A DNA stretch of 64,000 nt from Callipepla californica brunnescens. Taxonomy: Eukaryota > Chordata > Aves > Galliformes > Odontophoridae. The DNA is taken from contig JALIRH010000002.1 in NCBI GenBank assembly GCA_023055505.1, forward strand, positions 21,948,437-22,012,436. The letters are read 5' to 3'. This document shows, one piece after another, positions 26,645 through 38,920 of the stretch (position 1 is the stretch's first letter; the number at the start of each line of letters is the position of its first letter). The notes under the pieces are model-generated. The model saw nothing but the letters and a program-made list of their open reading frames with translations. It searched no databases and was not told the origin of the DNA. A program made the position numbers and the translations under genes.

Positions 26645-27967
26645 TAGAATCATAGAATCCTTAGAGTTGGAAGCACTATTAGAGGTCATCTAGTCCAACT
26701 CCCCTGCAATGAAGAGGGACACCACAGCTAGATCAGGTTGCCTAGGGCCTTATCCAGCTTTACTGTGGAAGTCTTAAGGGGTGGGGCATCAGCCACAACA
26801 CTTGATCACCTGTTCCAGTGCCTCACCACCCTGTAAAAGATTGTAAAAGATTTTTCCCTGCTAAAGAGTCTGTCCTCCTCTTTCCTGTAGTTCCCCTTTA
26901 TATACAGAAAGGCTGCTATCAGGTCACCTTGCAGCCTTCTCTTCTTCAGGCTGATCAGCCCCAGCTCTCTCGGCCTGTCCTCATTGGAGAGCTGTTCCAT
27001 TCTATGGATCATTTTTGTGGCCCTCTTCTGGATGCACTCAAGCAGGTCCGTGTCTCTCCTGTTCTGAGAACTCCACATCTGGACACAGTACTCTGGGTGA
27101 GGTCTCACCAGAACAGAGTTGAGAGGCAGGATCACCTCCCTTGACCTGCTGGTCATGCATCTTTTGATCCAGCCCAGGATATGGTTGGCTTTCTGGGCTG
27201 CGATGGCCCATTGCTGGCTTGCATCCAGTTTGCTGTTCATCGTTACCCCCATTTTTTGTCAGGGCTGCTTCTCAGTCCTTTCATCCTCCAGTTTGTTTTG
27301 GTAATGGGGTTGCCTTGACCCAGGTACAAGACCTTGTACGTGGGTTTGTTGAACTTCATGAGGTTCACTGGGCCCACTGCTCACGCCTGTCTGTGTCCCT
27401 CTGGATGGCATCCCATCCCTCTGTTGTGTCAACCACACCCCACAGCTTGGTGTTATCAGCAAACTTCCTGAGGGTGCACTTGACCCCACTGTTGATGTCA
27501 CTGACTATGATATTAAAGTGTGTTGGCCCCAGCGCTGACCCCTGGGGAGCACCACTAATCACCAGTCTCTAACCAGACAGTTAGCCACTGACCACCACTC
27601 TCTGGACTCAATTCTGCAGCCAGTTCTTTGTCCATTGAAGAGTCCACCAATCAAATCCTTATCTTTCCAATTTGGAGAGAAGGATGTCAGGGGTACCATG
27701 TCAAAGGTCTTACTGAAGTTGAGATAGATGACATCAGTGGCTCTTCCCTTGTGCATTGATGCACTGAAACCATCATAAAAGGTCACCAGTTTGGTCAAAT
27801 GGGATTCTGCTTCACCAAGAGGGTGAAGCCATGCTGGATCTCCCATATCACCTCCCTGCCTTCCATGTGCCTTAGCATAGCTTCCAGGAGGATCTGCTCA
27901 ATGATCTTCCCCAGCACAGAGGTGAGACTGATGGCTTGGTAGTTCCCAGGGCCATCTTTTTTACCCT
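26645..27967 (-). mobile_element. CR1 LINE, 1.3 kb, reverse transcriptase part
   Basis: The tail complement 'gaatcatagaatccttagagttgg' at the left shows minus orientation. Minus-strand frames in order are 27559-27846 ([15 protein letters not shown], the RT catalytic region), 27365-27562 (GAPQGSALGP, then FADN where active elements have an ADD triad) and 26806-27252 (SVLVRPHPEYCVQ to RVVRHWNR). The broken frames and the D-to-N change at the catalytic site mark it as dead. 5'-truncated within RT. Confidence 0.95.
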
Positions 27968-27980
27968 AGCTGCAGGTTGC

Positions 27981-28337
27981 CATGAGTTCTCCCCTCAACT
28001 ACTCTGCTCTGGGCTGCGCAAACAAAGGGGCCTCAGGACTCCTCATTCATCTTGCCCTCCAGACCTTTCCCCATCTCTGTTGCCCTCCTTTGGGCGCTCT
28101 CCTACATCCTTCAGATGTCCTGAGCAGGACAAGCTTTCCTCTCAACCACTGGTAGTGCTAGGCCTGGTGCACCCAGGGTATGGTTGCACTATACTGATTG
28201 CTGACTCATGTTCAACAAGCAGAAACCCCAATCCCTTCCTGTGGGCTGCTCTCCAGCCTCTTGTCCCACACTCTGTATGTTTCTCCAGGGTTGGTCCTAT
28301 CCTAAGTACAGCATTTAGCAGTTTTGCACAAAAATCA
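27981..28337 (-). mobile_element. Internal CR1 fragment of a different subfamily, 3' end missing
   Basis: 'gagttctcccctcaact...gggctgcgcaaacaaagggg', 'ttgccctccagacctttccccatct', 'gccctcctttgggcgctctc', 'gctgactcatgttcaac' and 'gggctgctctccagcctcttgtccc' follow the CR1 order on the minus strand. They belong to a different subfamily from the adjacent 26645-27967 element. The 3' half and tail, which should lie to the left, are absent. Confidence 0.85.
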
Positions 28338-28734
28338 GACAAAAAATCCAGAGGAGAGCAATAGGGGCCCAGAGAGGACTGAGAAACTGGTGTTTTTCAA
28401 TCTTTAAAGCAGATGACTTGAGAGATACAATGACAGTTGTTAAATCTACTAAAGCCTTATGCAATGAAGCAGGTGATAAATCAACTCTCCTCTGAGTTTA
28501 TGGTGAATATGACAAAAAGTAATGCTTTAACAATTCATTAAGGGACATTTAAGGTAGACATTGTACATGGGGAAAGCTTTAATGATAATGCTTGTGAAGC
28601 ACTAGGGGAAAGCTAGGGAGACTGTACAGTCTTCCTTTTTTAGTACTGTTAAGAACTGCGTAGAAAAACATCCATCAAGAATTATGTAGGTAGATTTCAT
28701 CCTCCCTTAGGGCAAGAGCACAAACAAGGTAACT

Positions 28735-28779
28735 TCTCAAAGTCCCTTCCAGACCTGTTCTTCTGTGATTCTGTAGTTA
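28735..28779 (+). mobile_element. Possible CR1 tail remnant
   Basis: 'ctcaaagtcccttccagacctgttcttctgtgattctgtag' resembles the last 40 bases of a forward CR1. The sequence to its left is not clearly CR1. Confidence 0.45.
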
Positions 28780-31537
28780 CCGTGTCTGTGTCAGACATGA
28801 GTTTTAGATGGTCTTCCAGGCATTGTCAGTATCTGTGATGATAATGACACTCTCTCTCACCTTTGCTACGCATCTTCTACTTGTAGATCTTTGATAGATT
28901 TCCCTCTTAAGTGAACTATGAATGTACCTTTGAACAGCGTATGTTAAAGTCTGAAACTGCAAGAGATAGAGATTCCAAAGAGTAGAAGAAGAGACCGCAG
29001 AGCTTGTGCAGTTCTGGAATGACCGTGATGCATCATCCATGGTCTGTCTAGAAAGCTTTGACCAAAACTCCGTGCATCTGTTTCCACTTATTTCAAGGTA
29101 TATCACATTTTCCCCTGCTTGCAGCCAGAAAAGTTAATAAAATCAGTATAAGCCAAGTTGGAGCTAGGCTCAGCCTGTCTCAAAAAGGCAGAAAGGCTCT
29201 TTGTGAGCTGTATGGCCTTTTTGCTATGCACTGAACTGCCTTTTTCACACCTTTTATCATCCAAGAAATAGTACGATAGTTTTCACTGTTAAAAAAAATA
29301 AAAAATAAAAAAATAAAATCATTTCCAAGTGTAATCAAATGTTTGATAAAATTATAGCTTGTAATTACATTAATATGGTATTTCACTCCATTGCAGTCAA
29401 AATTGTTTTTTATTTCCTCAGTTTCAGAATTTATATTAAAACATAATTGTTTATATGAAAGTGCAAACGTTGGTAGTTGCTCCATAGCAAAGTAACAAAA
29501 AATTGCTTGAAACTACACTTCATTCCTGCATGTATATATTATGTAGGTGCAGAAGAAGAGAAGTGGAACACTCACCCAGTGATCTGTTTCAAATTAATTG
29601 TGTTAATTTCTTTTTAAGAAAGGTATTTAATGTTTTCATAGTTGTCTCTTTGAGAATGAAATGTTAAAGAGATTCTTGGAAAGGTTAATTGAAGAACTGT
29701 CGTCATTTAAGATACTCACTTTAAATGAAGCTATTACTTTTTAATGTCTGCTGGTATGCATATGTTGGGCTTGAGCAAAAGTTTTAAAAAGATTATTTAA
29801 TTTTGAAATATATGAAAAAAAAATGTTCACCAAACTGTATAGTAAGCATGAATATTTTCACTGCTGTTCTTCATATTTTTTATTATGGTCTTGCAATTAA
29901 TTGCGTTCCACAGGTGTTGAAACTAATGAAATTTCATAACAGCATTAACTGATTTAAAATGTGGTTGTTGTTTATTTTTTTATTACTGACAACCAATTTT
30001 CTGAAATGCTTTTCTTTATTTTTCATATATTTTTTGAAAGATTCCTTAGAATAAGTCTCAAAAAAGCTGCTAATTTAAATACTTTTAATTGTCTGTTGCA
30101 ATCAACCTATACCTAGTAGAGATTTTTAAATTATTCTTTAATGAAATACTGCTTTTCTTGACAACCCATAGAAAATTCTGAGGGATTTTCTGAAGGATTT
30201 TGTTTCCTGTCAGAATATTATATTTAACAAATATTATCAGACTTGAGTTAGGGAATCAAGGAAAGATAGCAATAATTAAATGGTTATATTTTGGTATACT
30301 TAAGGATGCCTTATATTTTGATTTTTTTTAATCTTGCAAGGCAGTGTAGAAGAAACTTATTCATTTTAATGCATCCTTCTTGTTGGCTTAGAGCTGAAAT
30401 ATAGTTGCTCGAAAATTAATTTACCCCTCATGAATGACTGGTTGGATTATCTTTGTAGCATTAAATGTCAACCCTGAGCTCAGAGCACATTGTGTCTACA
30501 GTAAAAAGTTGTCCCTGAGCACTTAATGTTGTGTTAAATGATGATGTGTCCTTTACAAATGTATTATTAGTGTCAAGCTGTTCTGTCTCTCAAGATTGAA
30601 AAATGGTCAGTGATTTGAGCTGCCATTAAACCTGAATAAAAAAGAGAGCGACTGTGGGGGGTTTTCATGCTTTTTATGATTACAGACATGTTCTTGAGTA
30701 TGCTTAAAACATAACAAAGTGTTTCTGTTAACCTAAGACTCCAAAACCTCCATTTGTAATCACAGCAATTAAAAGAAAAGAAAGCCTGTCTTCTGCTTCT
30801 CTGGAAAAGAATGGCCCTTGAATATGTCCATGTTAATATTAAGAGCACAAAAAACAATAATAAATTCTTGAGGGCTTAGTCTTTTTTTCATGCCTGTGTA
30901 CTAGAGTTCTTGTACCAATTCTCAAAGGTAGTTTACCCTAACCATTACTACTGATAACTGATGAACTCTCCAATTTCAACTAAGGCCAGAATTTTTCTTC
31001 AAATTTCATTTTCTGAGGCCCCTTTAACATCCTAGACCATTAGTTATTTCTAGTTGTCAAGCTGTAATGCTATAGATGATGCATGCTTATTTAAAATGTA
31101 ATGTCAGGTATGATTAGGGTTTCACTGAATTTGGATTCTGTTACTCAATGGATGTGCAGTCACTAGTTTAAGATCTCTCAAAGAAATTTAAACACACACT
31201 TTGGTATGCATATCTTAGAATATGGGTGCAATTGGTTCCTCTGTGGAGCTGTGTGATGTTACAGTGTGCTTAAGAAAACATTTCTTTCCGCATGCCAGAC
31301 ACCTAACTTCCTGACATTAGTAAAGGCATGTAAAGAAAAATTCTACCATGGTGTATAAGACAGAGTCCAGTTTTCAGGAGTTCCAGAGCATGTCGGAGAA
31401 AAATAAATTTTATTCCCTCCCATTAGAAAGTAAACGATTGTAGTGTTATAGAACTGTTGAAAGTACCAACGAACTTGAGATTTTGAGTCAGCTGATGTGC
31501 TGTTTTTACAGACCATTGAATTCCATTAATTTCTATT

Positions 31538-32150
31538 TCACAGAATTTCACTGAGTGGCTGAGGCTGGCAGGGCTCCCAGGTCCATCTGGCCCAACCCTT
31601 GCTCCAGCAGGGACACCCAGAGCAGGGGGCCCAGACCCACGTGCAGCCAGATTCTGAAGATCTCCAAGGAGGAGATTCCACAACCTCTGTGGGAAACCTG
31701 TGCCAGTTCTGTGGCATCTACACCGTACAGCAGTGTTGCCTGGTGCTCACTAGGAATCCTTTGAGTTCCAGTTTGTGCCCACTGTCATCTGTCCTGGCAC
31801 TGGGCACCACTGAAAAGAGTATGGCTCTATCCTCTCTGTATCATTCCCTCAGGTTGAATGAGATCCCCCTGAGTGTACCATTCTCCAGGCTGAGAAGGCC
31901 TAGCTCTCAGCGTTCTCCTTTTAGGAGAGGTGTTCCAGGCCCTTAAACATCTTTATAGCTCTCTGTTGGACTGCCTTCAATCTGTTCAAGTCTCTCTTGT
32001 GTTAGAGACCACAGAATTGGACTAGTGTGGCCTCACCAGTTCTGAACACAGGGACAGAATCATCTCCCTTGAACTGCTAGTGATACTTTGCCTAATGCAG
32101 CCCAGAATATCATTAGCCTTCTTAGCAGCAAGGACACATTTCTAGCTTAT
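31538..32150 (-). mobile_element. CR1 LINE 3' fragment
   Basis: 'tcacagaatttcactgagtggctgaggctgg', 'ccatctggcccaacccttgctccagcagggacacccagagcaggg', 'gtcctggcactgggcaccactgaa', 'ctccaggctgagaaggcctagctctcag' and 'atgcagcccagaatatcattagcc' run in CR1 order on the minus strand. About 0.6 kb, same subfamily pattern as 7871-8264. Confidence 0.92.
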
Positions 32151-32189
32151 GTTCATATAAAGTGAAGCCTAAATTTTCTCAGAGGTACA

Positions 32190-32477
32190 TGATGGCAGGG
32201 CAAGATGCAAAGCACACAAGGTGGAACATGGAAATTCTAATTAGGGAGGAGAAAATTGTTCTTACCATGAGGATGGTAAAATGTTGGAAAAGGTTGCTCA
32301 GAGAGGTTTTGGAATCTCCACCTTGGGAAATATTCAAAATTTAGCTTGACAAATACTTGAACAACCAGAACTAACTTTCAAGCTGCATCTATTTTCAAAG
32401 CAGGCTTTGTTGTCAGTGGAAGGCTGGACCGGATGGCCTCCAGAGATCCTTTCTAAACTAAATTATCCTATGACTCT
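32190..32477 (+). mobile_element. Degraded CR1 LINE 3' end
   Basis: 'aaaatgttggaaaaggttgctcagagaggttttggaatctccacc' and 'ggctggaccggatggcctccagagatcctttctaaactaaattatcctatgactct' mark a forward CR1 end. It faces the minus-strand copy just to its left, so the two copies have their tails pointing outward. Confidence 0.85.
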
Positions 32478-35400
32478 AGCTTGAAACTCCAGTAAACATA
32501 TTTGACATACAAGAAAAGTTCTGATGAAACACTGTAATAATTGTGGTACATCAGCACAGTAGTGTCTCTATTACAGACATAGCTAAATGGCTTGGGAACT
32601 GCCATGGTGTGGCTGATCATGGGTGGAATAGTAACCATCAGCTAAGCTTGAAGTTCCTTTGTGGATCTGTATGATACTAGTCATAACTAAGCTAACGCTA
32701 ATAATAGTACCTAATACTCGAAAGGTAATTTTACTGTATCTGGAAATGTCTCTAGAATCTAAATGAAAATACATAGGAAACATCTATTTCTCTGCTTCTC
32801 CTTTAGATGTAGTCTCTTTGGACTGGATTTGTTACACCTAACTTTAGAGGTTAAACCAAAGCTCAACATTTTGGTGCTGAACAACTCTATGATCTTTCTG
32901 TTGTCAAAAACAGTAAAATAGGTACTGCCAAAGGGCAATTTTGATTGTCTGACATGGCTGCCACTCACTCTTTGGAGAAGGCTCTCTATGGGATACAAAG
33001 AGACTTACAGCAAGCAAGCTTCTAAAAATCTGGTGACTGTAACGTGTGTCTTGTTGATTGTGGAGTACAGTGTGACTGGGCATTCCTCTATCTTGAATCT
33101 TTGCCCCTACTAGAAAGACCAACTTCTCCCTTCTGCTTGATACAGTGGGGAAATACAAGGACTGCTCAAAGTCAGACTGTAGAAACCCTAAAACGTCCAG
33201 AGGATCGTTTTCTTCTGTGCTTGCTCAGTAGGATTTAATTGGGGGGGTTCCTGGAACCTTCCATAATTCAAATTAATAATAAGATGAAGACTGTTAATTG
33301 TACTAGGTGTACAATTTCACACTGCCAGTTTGACAGCAAAGCATGTCCCAATCTGTCTCTAGTTTCTAATTAGATATTTATATGTTTTAGACTGGCTTTC
33401 AACCTGAGTTATGTTAATGAATTTTAGTTAAACTACTACCAGTAACTAAAATTTACCCATGAGTTGTGGTTTTATTGTGCTTCAAACAGTACTTTAGCTT
33501 ATGAAATGGATTGCTACTGTCTGGAAAAAAGTCTTACTAATGTTTTGATTATGACTACAACACTAACACAGAAAGATTCAAGACAGTAGTTTGTTGGTTG
33601 CTACGAATTATGCAGAAAGTGTTGAAAGGAATTTTAAATCTGTAATGTTGATTAGCAAATTTTACTATCTGTCAGGTTTTTTGGCATGCTGTAAATAACT
33701 CATCTTCAAATAATTTCTCTGAGTAATTAAATTTAGATTGCACATTTCTCGTTTCAAATATTTTGACTCTTATCTATTTGTTTTTCCATTGTGGCTTAAT
33801 TGGTGTGGTCTATATAAACGGACAATAAATTTATATACCTTTGTTATAAAGATCAGTCAGTGAATAGAACTTGGTATTCATCCCAGACAGAATTATGATT
33901 GAATGTATTTGCAAGATTAAAGCACTGAATTTACTTTTTTCTAATTAAAGGCAATTAAAGATTTGCAGACACAAATAAAAGACAATGAATTGAGGAATAA
34001 GTGTAGGAGCAAGTCCATTTGCAGGTGAAAAGAAGTGCCTTTGAAGCAGAACCAGCTGTATTTTCATTGAAAGAATAACAGTTTAGGAAGCTTTTCTGCA
34101 TGTGCTCGCTTGATAGCATAATGTACTCATAAGCAGCTTACGCAGTACAGTATTCAGAAAATAGCAGTGCATTAATTTTTAAAGTAGAAAATGCAGGCGA
34201 AGAGCAGTGCTGCTGCAAGATGATAATGAAGGTGGATATTGTAAAGTCTACTGAGAGAAAAGAAAGCAGTGAGCTCCCGAAATGTGAACATTTATAAAAC
34301 AATAACCAGATATTCATATGATAATAAGCTTGGACAACAGTATCAACAAAGGCCAAAGATGCAGTCCTGTTTCTGCCTAAGCCTGATGAATTGAAAAACA
34401 GAGATGCAGTCTTTAGTCAATTATTCAAATCCAGTAATGAGCTATTGTTAGAATGACAGAATAGACATCTAGAAAGGTCGGGAATCTAAAATTAAGTTAT
34501 GATATAGGTTCAGATTGTGTGGTAAATGGTAGCATCTTTAAACAAAATCTTAGATGTAGTCAGTTTTCTCAAAATACAATGTTCAACATGTTGCATTATT
34601 GGTTACTTGTGTTACAGAGCTTGTTTTGTATGCTAAGCACTGTGTCATGCATACTACCTGGTAATGTCACCATGTTTCTGCAGCATAAATAGAAAAGGTC
34701 GCCCAGAACTTGATGAACTTGTCTAACTCATAGTTGTTATTTAGTTTAAGTTTTGCATTAATTGTGATATCATTTTATGATTAGTTAAAAAGAATTAACA
34801 TACAGATCACATCATCTCTAATCTGTTATTAAAATTATTGAATAGAAGTTATATAGTATCTCATTCTCCAGTGTGAACAGAGGTGAATTCATAGAAAATC
34901 CATAGCTTTTTAATTCTTATTTCTTGAAGAGAAGCAACTTTATGCTGCATATTGTATGAAACCCTGACATTTGCTCTGTGGGAGACACCAACATTTTTCA
35001 CAATACAGTAGTTTAGTAGTTGGCTTAGTAGTCACTCTTATTTTCATGCTTTACTAATTCTGATGCTAATAGAAGAGTCTTCCACTCCTGGGAAACAGAA
35101 CTGTGAATAGGAGCAACTCCATTCAGCTGGCACTGAAGTCTCATTGCAGCCTGAACAGTAGGAAAAAACCTGGGCAATCAAGGGTGGGATAAAGGGGTGG
35201 GGTGAAGAATGAGCTCTGGAGAACTTCTGAAAGGCTAAGGCAACCTCAAGCACTAAAATGAAAAGATGGGTGGTCTTTGCAGCTGGTGTTTGGAGGAACC
35301 AGGGAACTGGACAGAGGCAAGACAGTCAAGGGAGGTCATGGCTATAGATGGTAAGAATAGTTTTCTTATCATGGACTAATTCTTTGACCTTAAAAATGGA

Positions 35401-36867
35401 AAGAAAATGATGGAATTTGGAAAAGTTTTGAAGAAAGAAGTGTTGAGTTTGTAAAAAAATAAATAAAGTGAGGTTGTTCAGAAAAAAGAAGAAAGGAGAG
35501 CTGGCACTTGAGCTTGACAGAGGGGATGAAGAACTGATGATAATGGCAATGAGAAAAAGTGAAAAAGGAAAGGATTTTGCTTAGGCAGTACACAAAGTAG
35601 GATTTGGTCTGGAAATTTTCCAGTTCTATGTTTTTGGCTTCTTTTCTTACCTTCCTATGATCCCCCAGGAAAAGTCAGTGTCTGACTTGAATAGACACTG
35701 GGTAGAGCAGACAAATAGATCTTTGTTTGCTGAGTCCATCTTAACTGGCTTTGACGATCACTTCCCAGGAAGAAGAAACAGCTTTAGCTGATGACTCTGA
35801 CAGATAAATGTACAAAGCTTGTGGGATAAGTGAGATAAAACTGCAAGAAATTGGAAGTGTGAATATACATATTCCAACTGGTTGAATTTGAAGGCTCAGA
35901 AGGAACATAGGGAGCTAGTATTAGTTATTTCTGCTTGTATTCCAGGTGGTAACGATCAGTGTTCACGTGGTAAGGGCTTTGCATTTCAGAGTTCTTTATA
36001 GTCCTGTATTGCAGATGTCTTACCCAAGGCCTCAGAAAGTTCATATGTTTTAAAGTCCTTTAGTGCAATTGCTAAATCTGGTTTTCATTAGGAAGGACTC
36101 CACAGATGCCCTTTTTAAACTTTTGCACTTGGTAAACTCAGACTGTTTCTTTCCCATATATTTTTTTTTCCTCTGGCTTTTGCATTTGGAAAGAAGAATG
36201 GTAAATTAATGACAGGTACATTGATTTGGAGAAGTGTCAGCTTCGAAGTCATTATTTAAATAGCCTATATGTTATAAAGGTTGGGGTAGCTGTTCATATC
36301 AGTTTTATTATAAATCTGGAAGTATTCTCTGGATAAGTAGAATTCAGTCTTCAACCATAACTGGAATAGACAGTATCAGAGTGCTTGAAGCTGAGGGAAG
36401 TAACACCAGTAAGCTTACTCTTTGGTAGAAATAGGCTTGGTAATCATGATTAATTTATTTGGGAGACTGTCTCCTGCACAGCATTTGCCTCTGCTCTAGT
36501 AACCTTCACAGTTAGTCCTTGGAGAAGAGAAGGGAGAATGGTCAGTGAGAGGAAAGGTAGATGAGGGACAGCATCTAACTGTTTTTTCTCATTCCTAATG
36601 GGCCTTGCAAAGCATTCTGGTTTTCATTACCTAATGCCATTGCATCACTGGAAGGGAAACCTCTGACTGTCCTGCTTTATTTACCCCAGATGGGAGAACA
36701 GCAAATGTGAATTACGAGAACTGAAATTGAACCTAGTCCTTGTCAGCTTTATACTTCTAAACGAAAGTATTTGTCGTTTTAAGAAACATCTCAAATGGAT
36801 AAATTTCTATAGTTTGTTCATGAGTAAGTAAGAACAGCTGTATCATTTTATTGAAAGTTGGTTCCAA

Positions 36868-36891
36868 ACAAACAAAACAAAACAAAACAAA
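36868..36891. repeat. (CAAAA)n microsatellite
   Basis: About four and a half copies of CAAAA in intron A, flanked by CAAA variants. Confidence 0.85.
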
Positions 36892-38834
36892 ATCGAGGGT
36901 GGGGTATATCTAATGCCAGATTTCACCCTGGAGTGCATCTTTATGAGTTATAAACTCCTGCCCTTTATAATGGAAAATCTGACAGCTCATTAACTATTTC
37001 ATTGCAGAAGTACGTCTGCAGTACTTTAGGAGGAGGAAACACATTCTCTTTCTGTCTGGCTCCATCTCATGCCTTAGCTGTTTTATTTGTTACTGCAATT
37101 GTCTCCATAACTGTTCGGACTATTACTGCACTCAACTCTCTGATGCATCTTATTATCCACTTCTGAAAAATAATGCTGCAGTCATCCCCTCCTGTAAATG
37201 AGATATGTTGACTGGATGAGTATATTGGAACATCAGACGTAAATAGTCATTTTGCCATCTTTTCTTCATCTTCTAAGAAGGCTCCTTGGATGTATGCTTT
37301 TTTCAAATGGTTTCAGTTATTTTTCCTTTTGTCAGTGAGTATTTTCTATTTCAGGTCTTTTATGAATAATATCTGACCAACGGATAATAGAGACCTTCAC
37401 AATATATAATCCCTAGGGTTGAGGACAGATTAGACTGTGAGAGCAAACAGCATATGCTACACAGAGTGGAGCTCTGCGTTGAATAATAGCAGAGAGATGA
37501 AACAGAAAGTATGGACAAAGATAAAAGTGTGAATCCAGGGTATCACTGGAGAAGGTCTTTCTTTTTCAACCGATGTTGCAGAATTCCACCACTGCACTGT
37601 AATATTTAAGTCTGAAGACTGTTCTATTGTTTATGAATGCAAGACCCCCATCTGGCTGATTAAATGGGAGTGTTACATGCACAGAAATACTGGGCACAGC
37701 TCTAGATGAATGGTTAAATGATTTGAATGTGACAGTGATGAAACCTAGACATAAAACTAGTAGTGAAAAAAGTACATATATTGTAGGATTTCCTTAAAAG
37801 CATTGTAGATAAGGTTCAAAAATAGGCAAAATGTTCAAAATTCTGGCATGCACTGGGGGGGAAAAAAGGAGAACATTTTTGAAAAGACAAAATGGTTGTG
37901 CTGGCTTCTGCCCTTCTCAGCAGTTTCTTCACAAATTTCTCTTTTTCTTTTCCTCTTTTTCTGACTGAATCAGAACCTTGACTTCTGGCAGCTCAGAGAG
38001 GCTGTGGTTAATAGTATGCAGTATAGTGGTAGCATGTCCTTTAAATAGCAAAAATATCCCTGAGAGGTATCAAGTATTTTATGCTTTGTATTATATTGAG
38101 ATAAATGATTTATATCATTTCTGAGTACTCTCATGTCCTCCTCTGAACTCACTTCTTACGGACTCAGTCCTGAAGCACTTGGCTGCACGACGTAGTGGCT
38201 GCAAGAGGTGGTTCTGATAATTTTTTAAAAGCACATCTAAGATAGTTCTAGAAGTTTCTGTGTAACATGTTTCTATAAACAGATGGTGTGAAACAGTGGT
38301 TTTATTAATGCTTACTTGGATTGACCTGCACGTCTCTGAGTTCTGCTGCTCACAAATAATGTTCCAGTTCAGAATGATGAAACATTTACACTCACCATAA
38401 TGTCATGTATTACACATTTATAAATGCATTAGAGATGGCTAACCGACAAAAATTATAATGAAAATTTTGCTTTGATTGAAAAGTGAGGGGTAAAACGTCA
38501 TCCTCCTTTAATCTACTTACTTGCTGTCTGATGCTTACTGAACAGTTTAATATGCATTGTTCAAGTGGATGGCTGTCAGTACATGTATTTGGATGTCTCT
38601 CTGAAGCAGTAGGTTCTGCACTGATTTATCAGCTCTTGCTTGTTGCTATCATCATCTGAGTTTACGAACACTGTTCTTCTGATTGGGCCCCTATCCTATA
38701 AAATGGCTTCTGTTTAAAGTGCTGAACTGTGAGATGTTTTCAGAATGTTAGAGCTGGCTTTCAAACTGCGATAATTGCTGACATTCTTTATCTTTTTTGG
38801 CATCATTTTCAATAAATGTGTTTTTCTGCTCTAG

Positions 38835-38920
38835 GAAAGCAAGATTATAAGAAAACCAGACCTATGTTAAGAGCAACAAGATTAAAAGCAGAGGCCAAGA
38901 AAACTGCACTAGGCGTGAAG
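38835..38920 (+). CDS. TRIQK: TRIQK coding exon 2 (residues 21-49)
   Basis: This exon completes codon Gly21 and encodes the middle of TRIQK. It supplies the last residue of the second motif (K22) and the third motif QDYK (23-26), so three QxxK motifs lie directly in tandem from residue 15 to 26. The rest is strongly basic, with Lys/Arg at 26, 27, 29, 33, 36, 38, 42, 43 and 49, as expected for a cytosolic face before a membrane anchor. The acceptor is CTAG at 38831-38834 and the donor is AAG|GTAGAA at 38921, giving a phase-0 exit. A longer frame reading through the donor into the intron (to 39001) is intron read-through, not an alternative C-terminus I can support. Confidence 0.95.

Larger units (their letters stand above)
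5412..38834 (+). other. TRIQK: TRIQK intron A (33.4 kb, phase 1)
   Basis: The intron runs from the donor GTAAG to a T-rich acceptor ending CTAG. It holds CR1 LINE fragments in both orientations, an ERVL-type LTR relic, short A-rich and AT tracts, and small duplications, listed separately. Outside those entries I see no gene. This applies to 5412-7870, 9126-12629, 13006-15030, 15263-15965, 16365-18540, 18713-25561, 26144-26644, 28338-28734, 28780-31537 and 32478-38834. Each of these is AT-rich sequence with only short, unrecognisable ORFs. Confidence 0.9.

Noticed and set aside
27936..28364. 142-codon + strand frame
   Set aside because: It is antisense across two minus-strand CR1 fragments.
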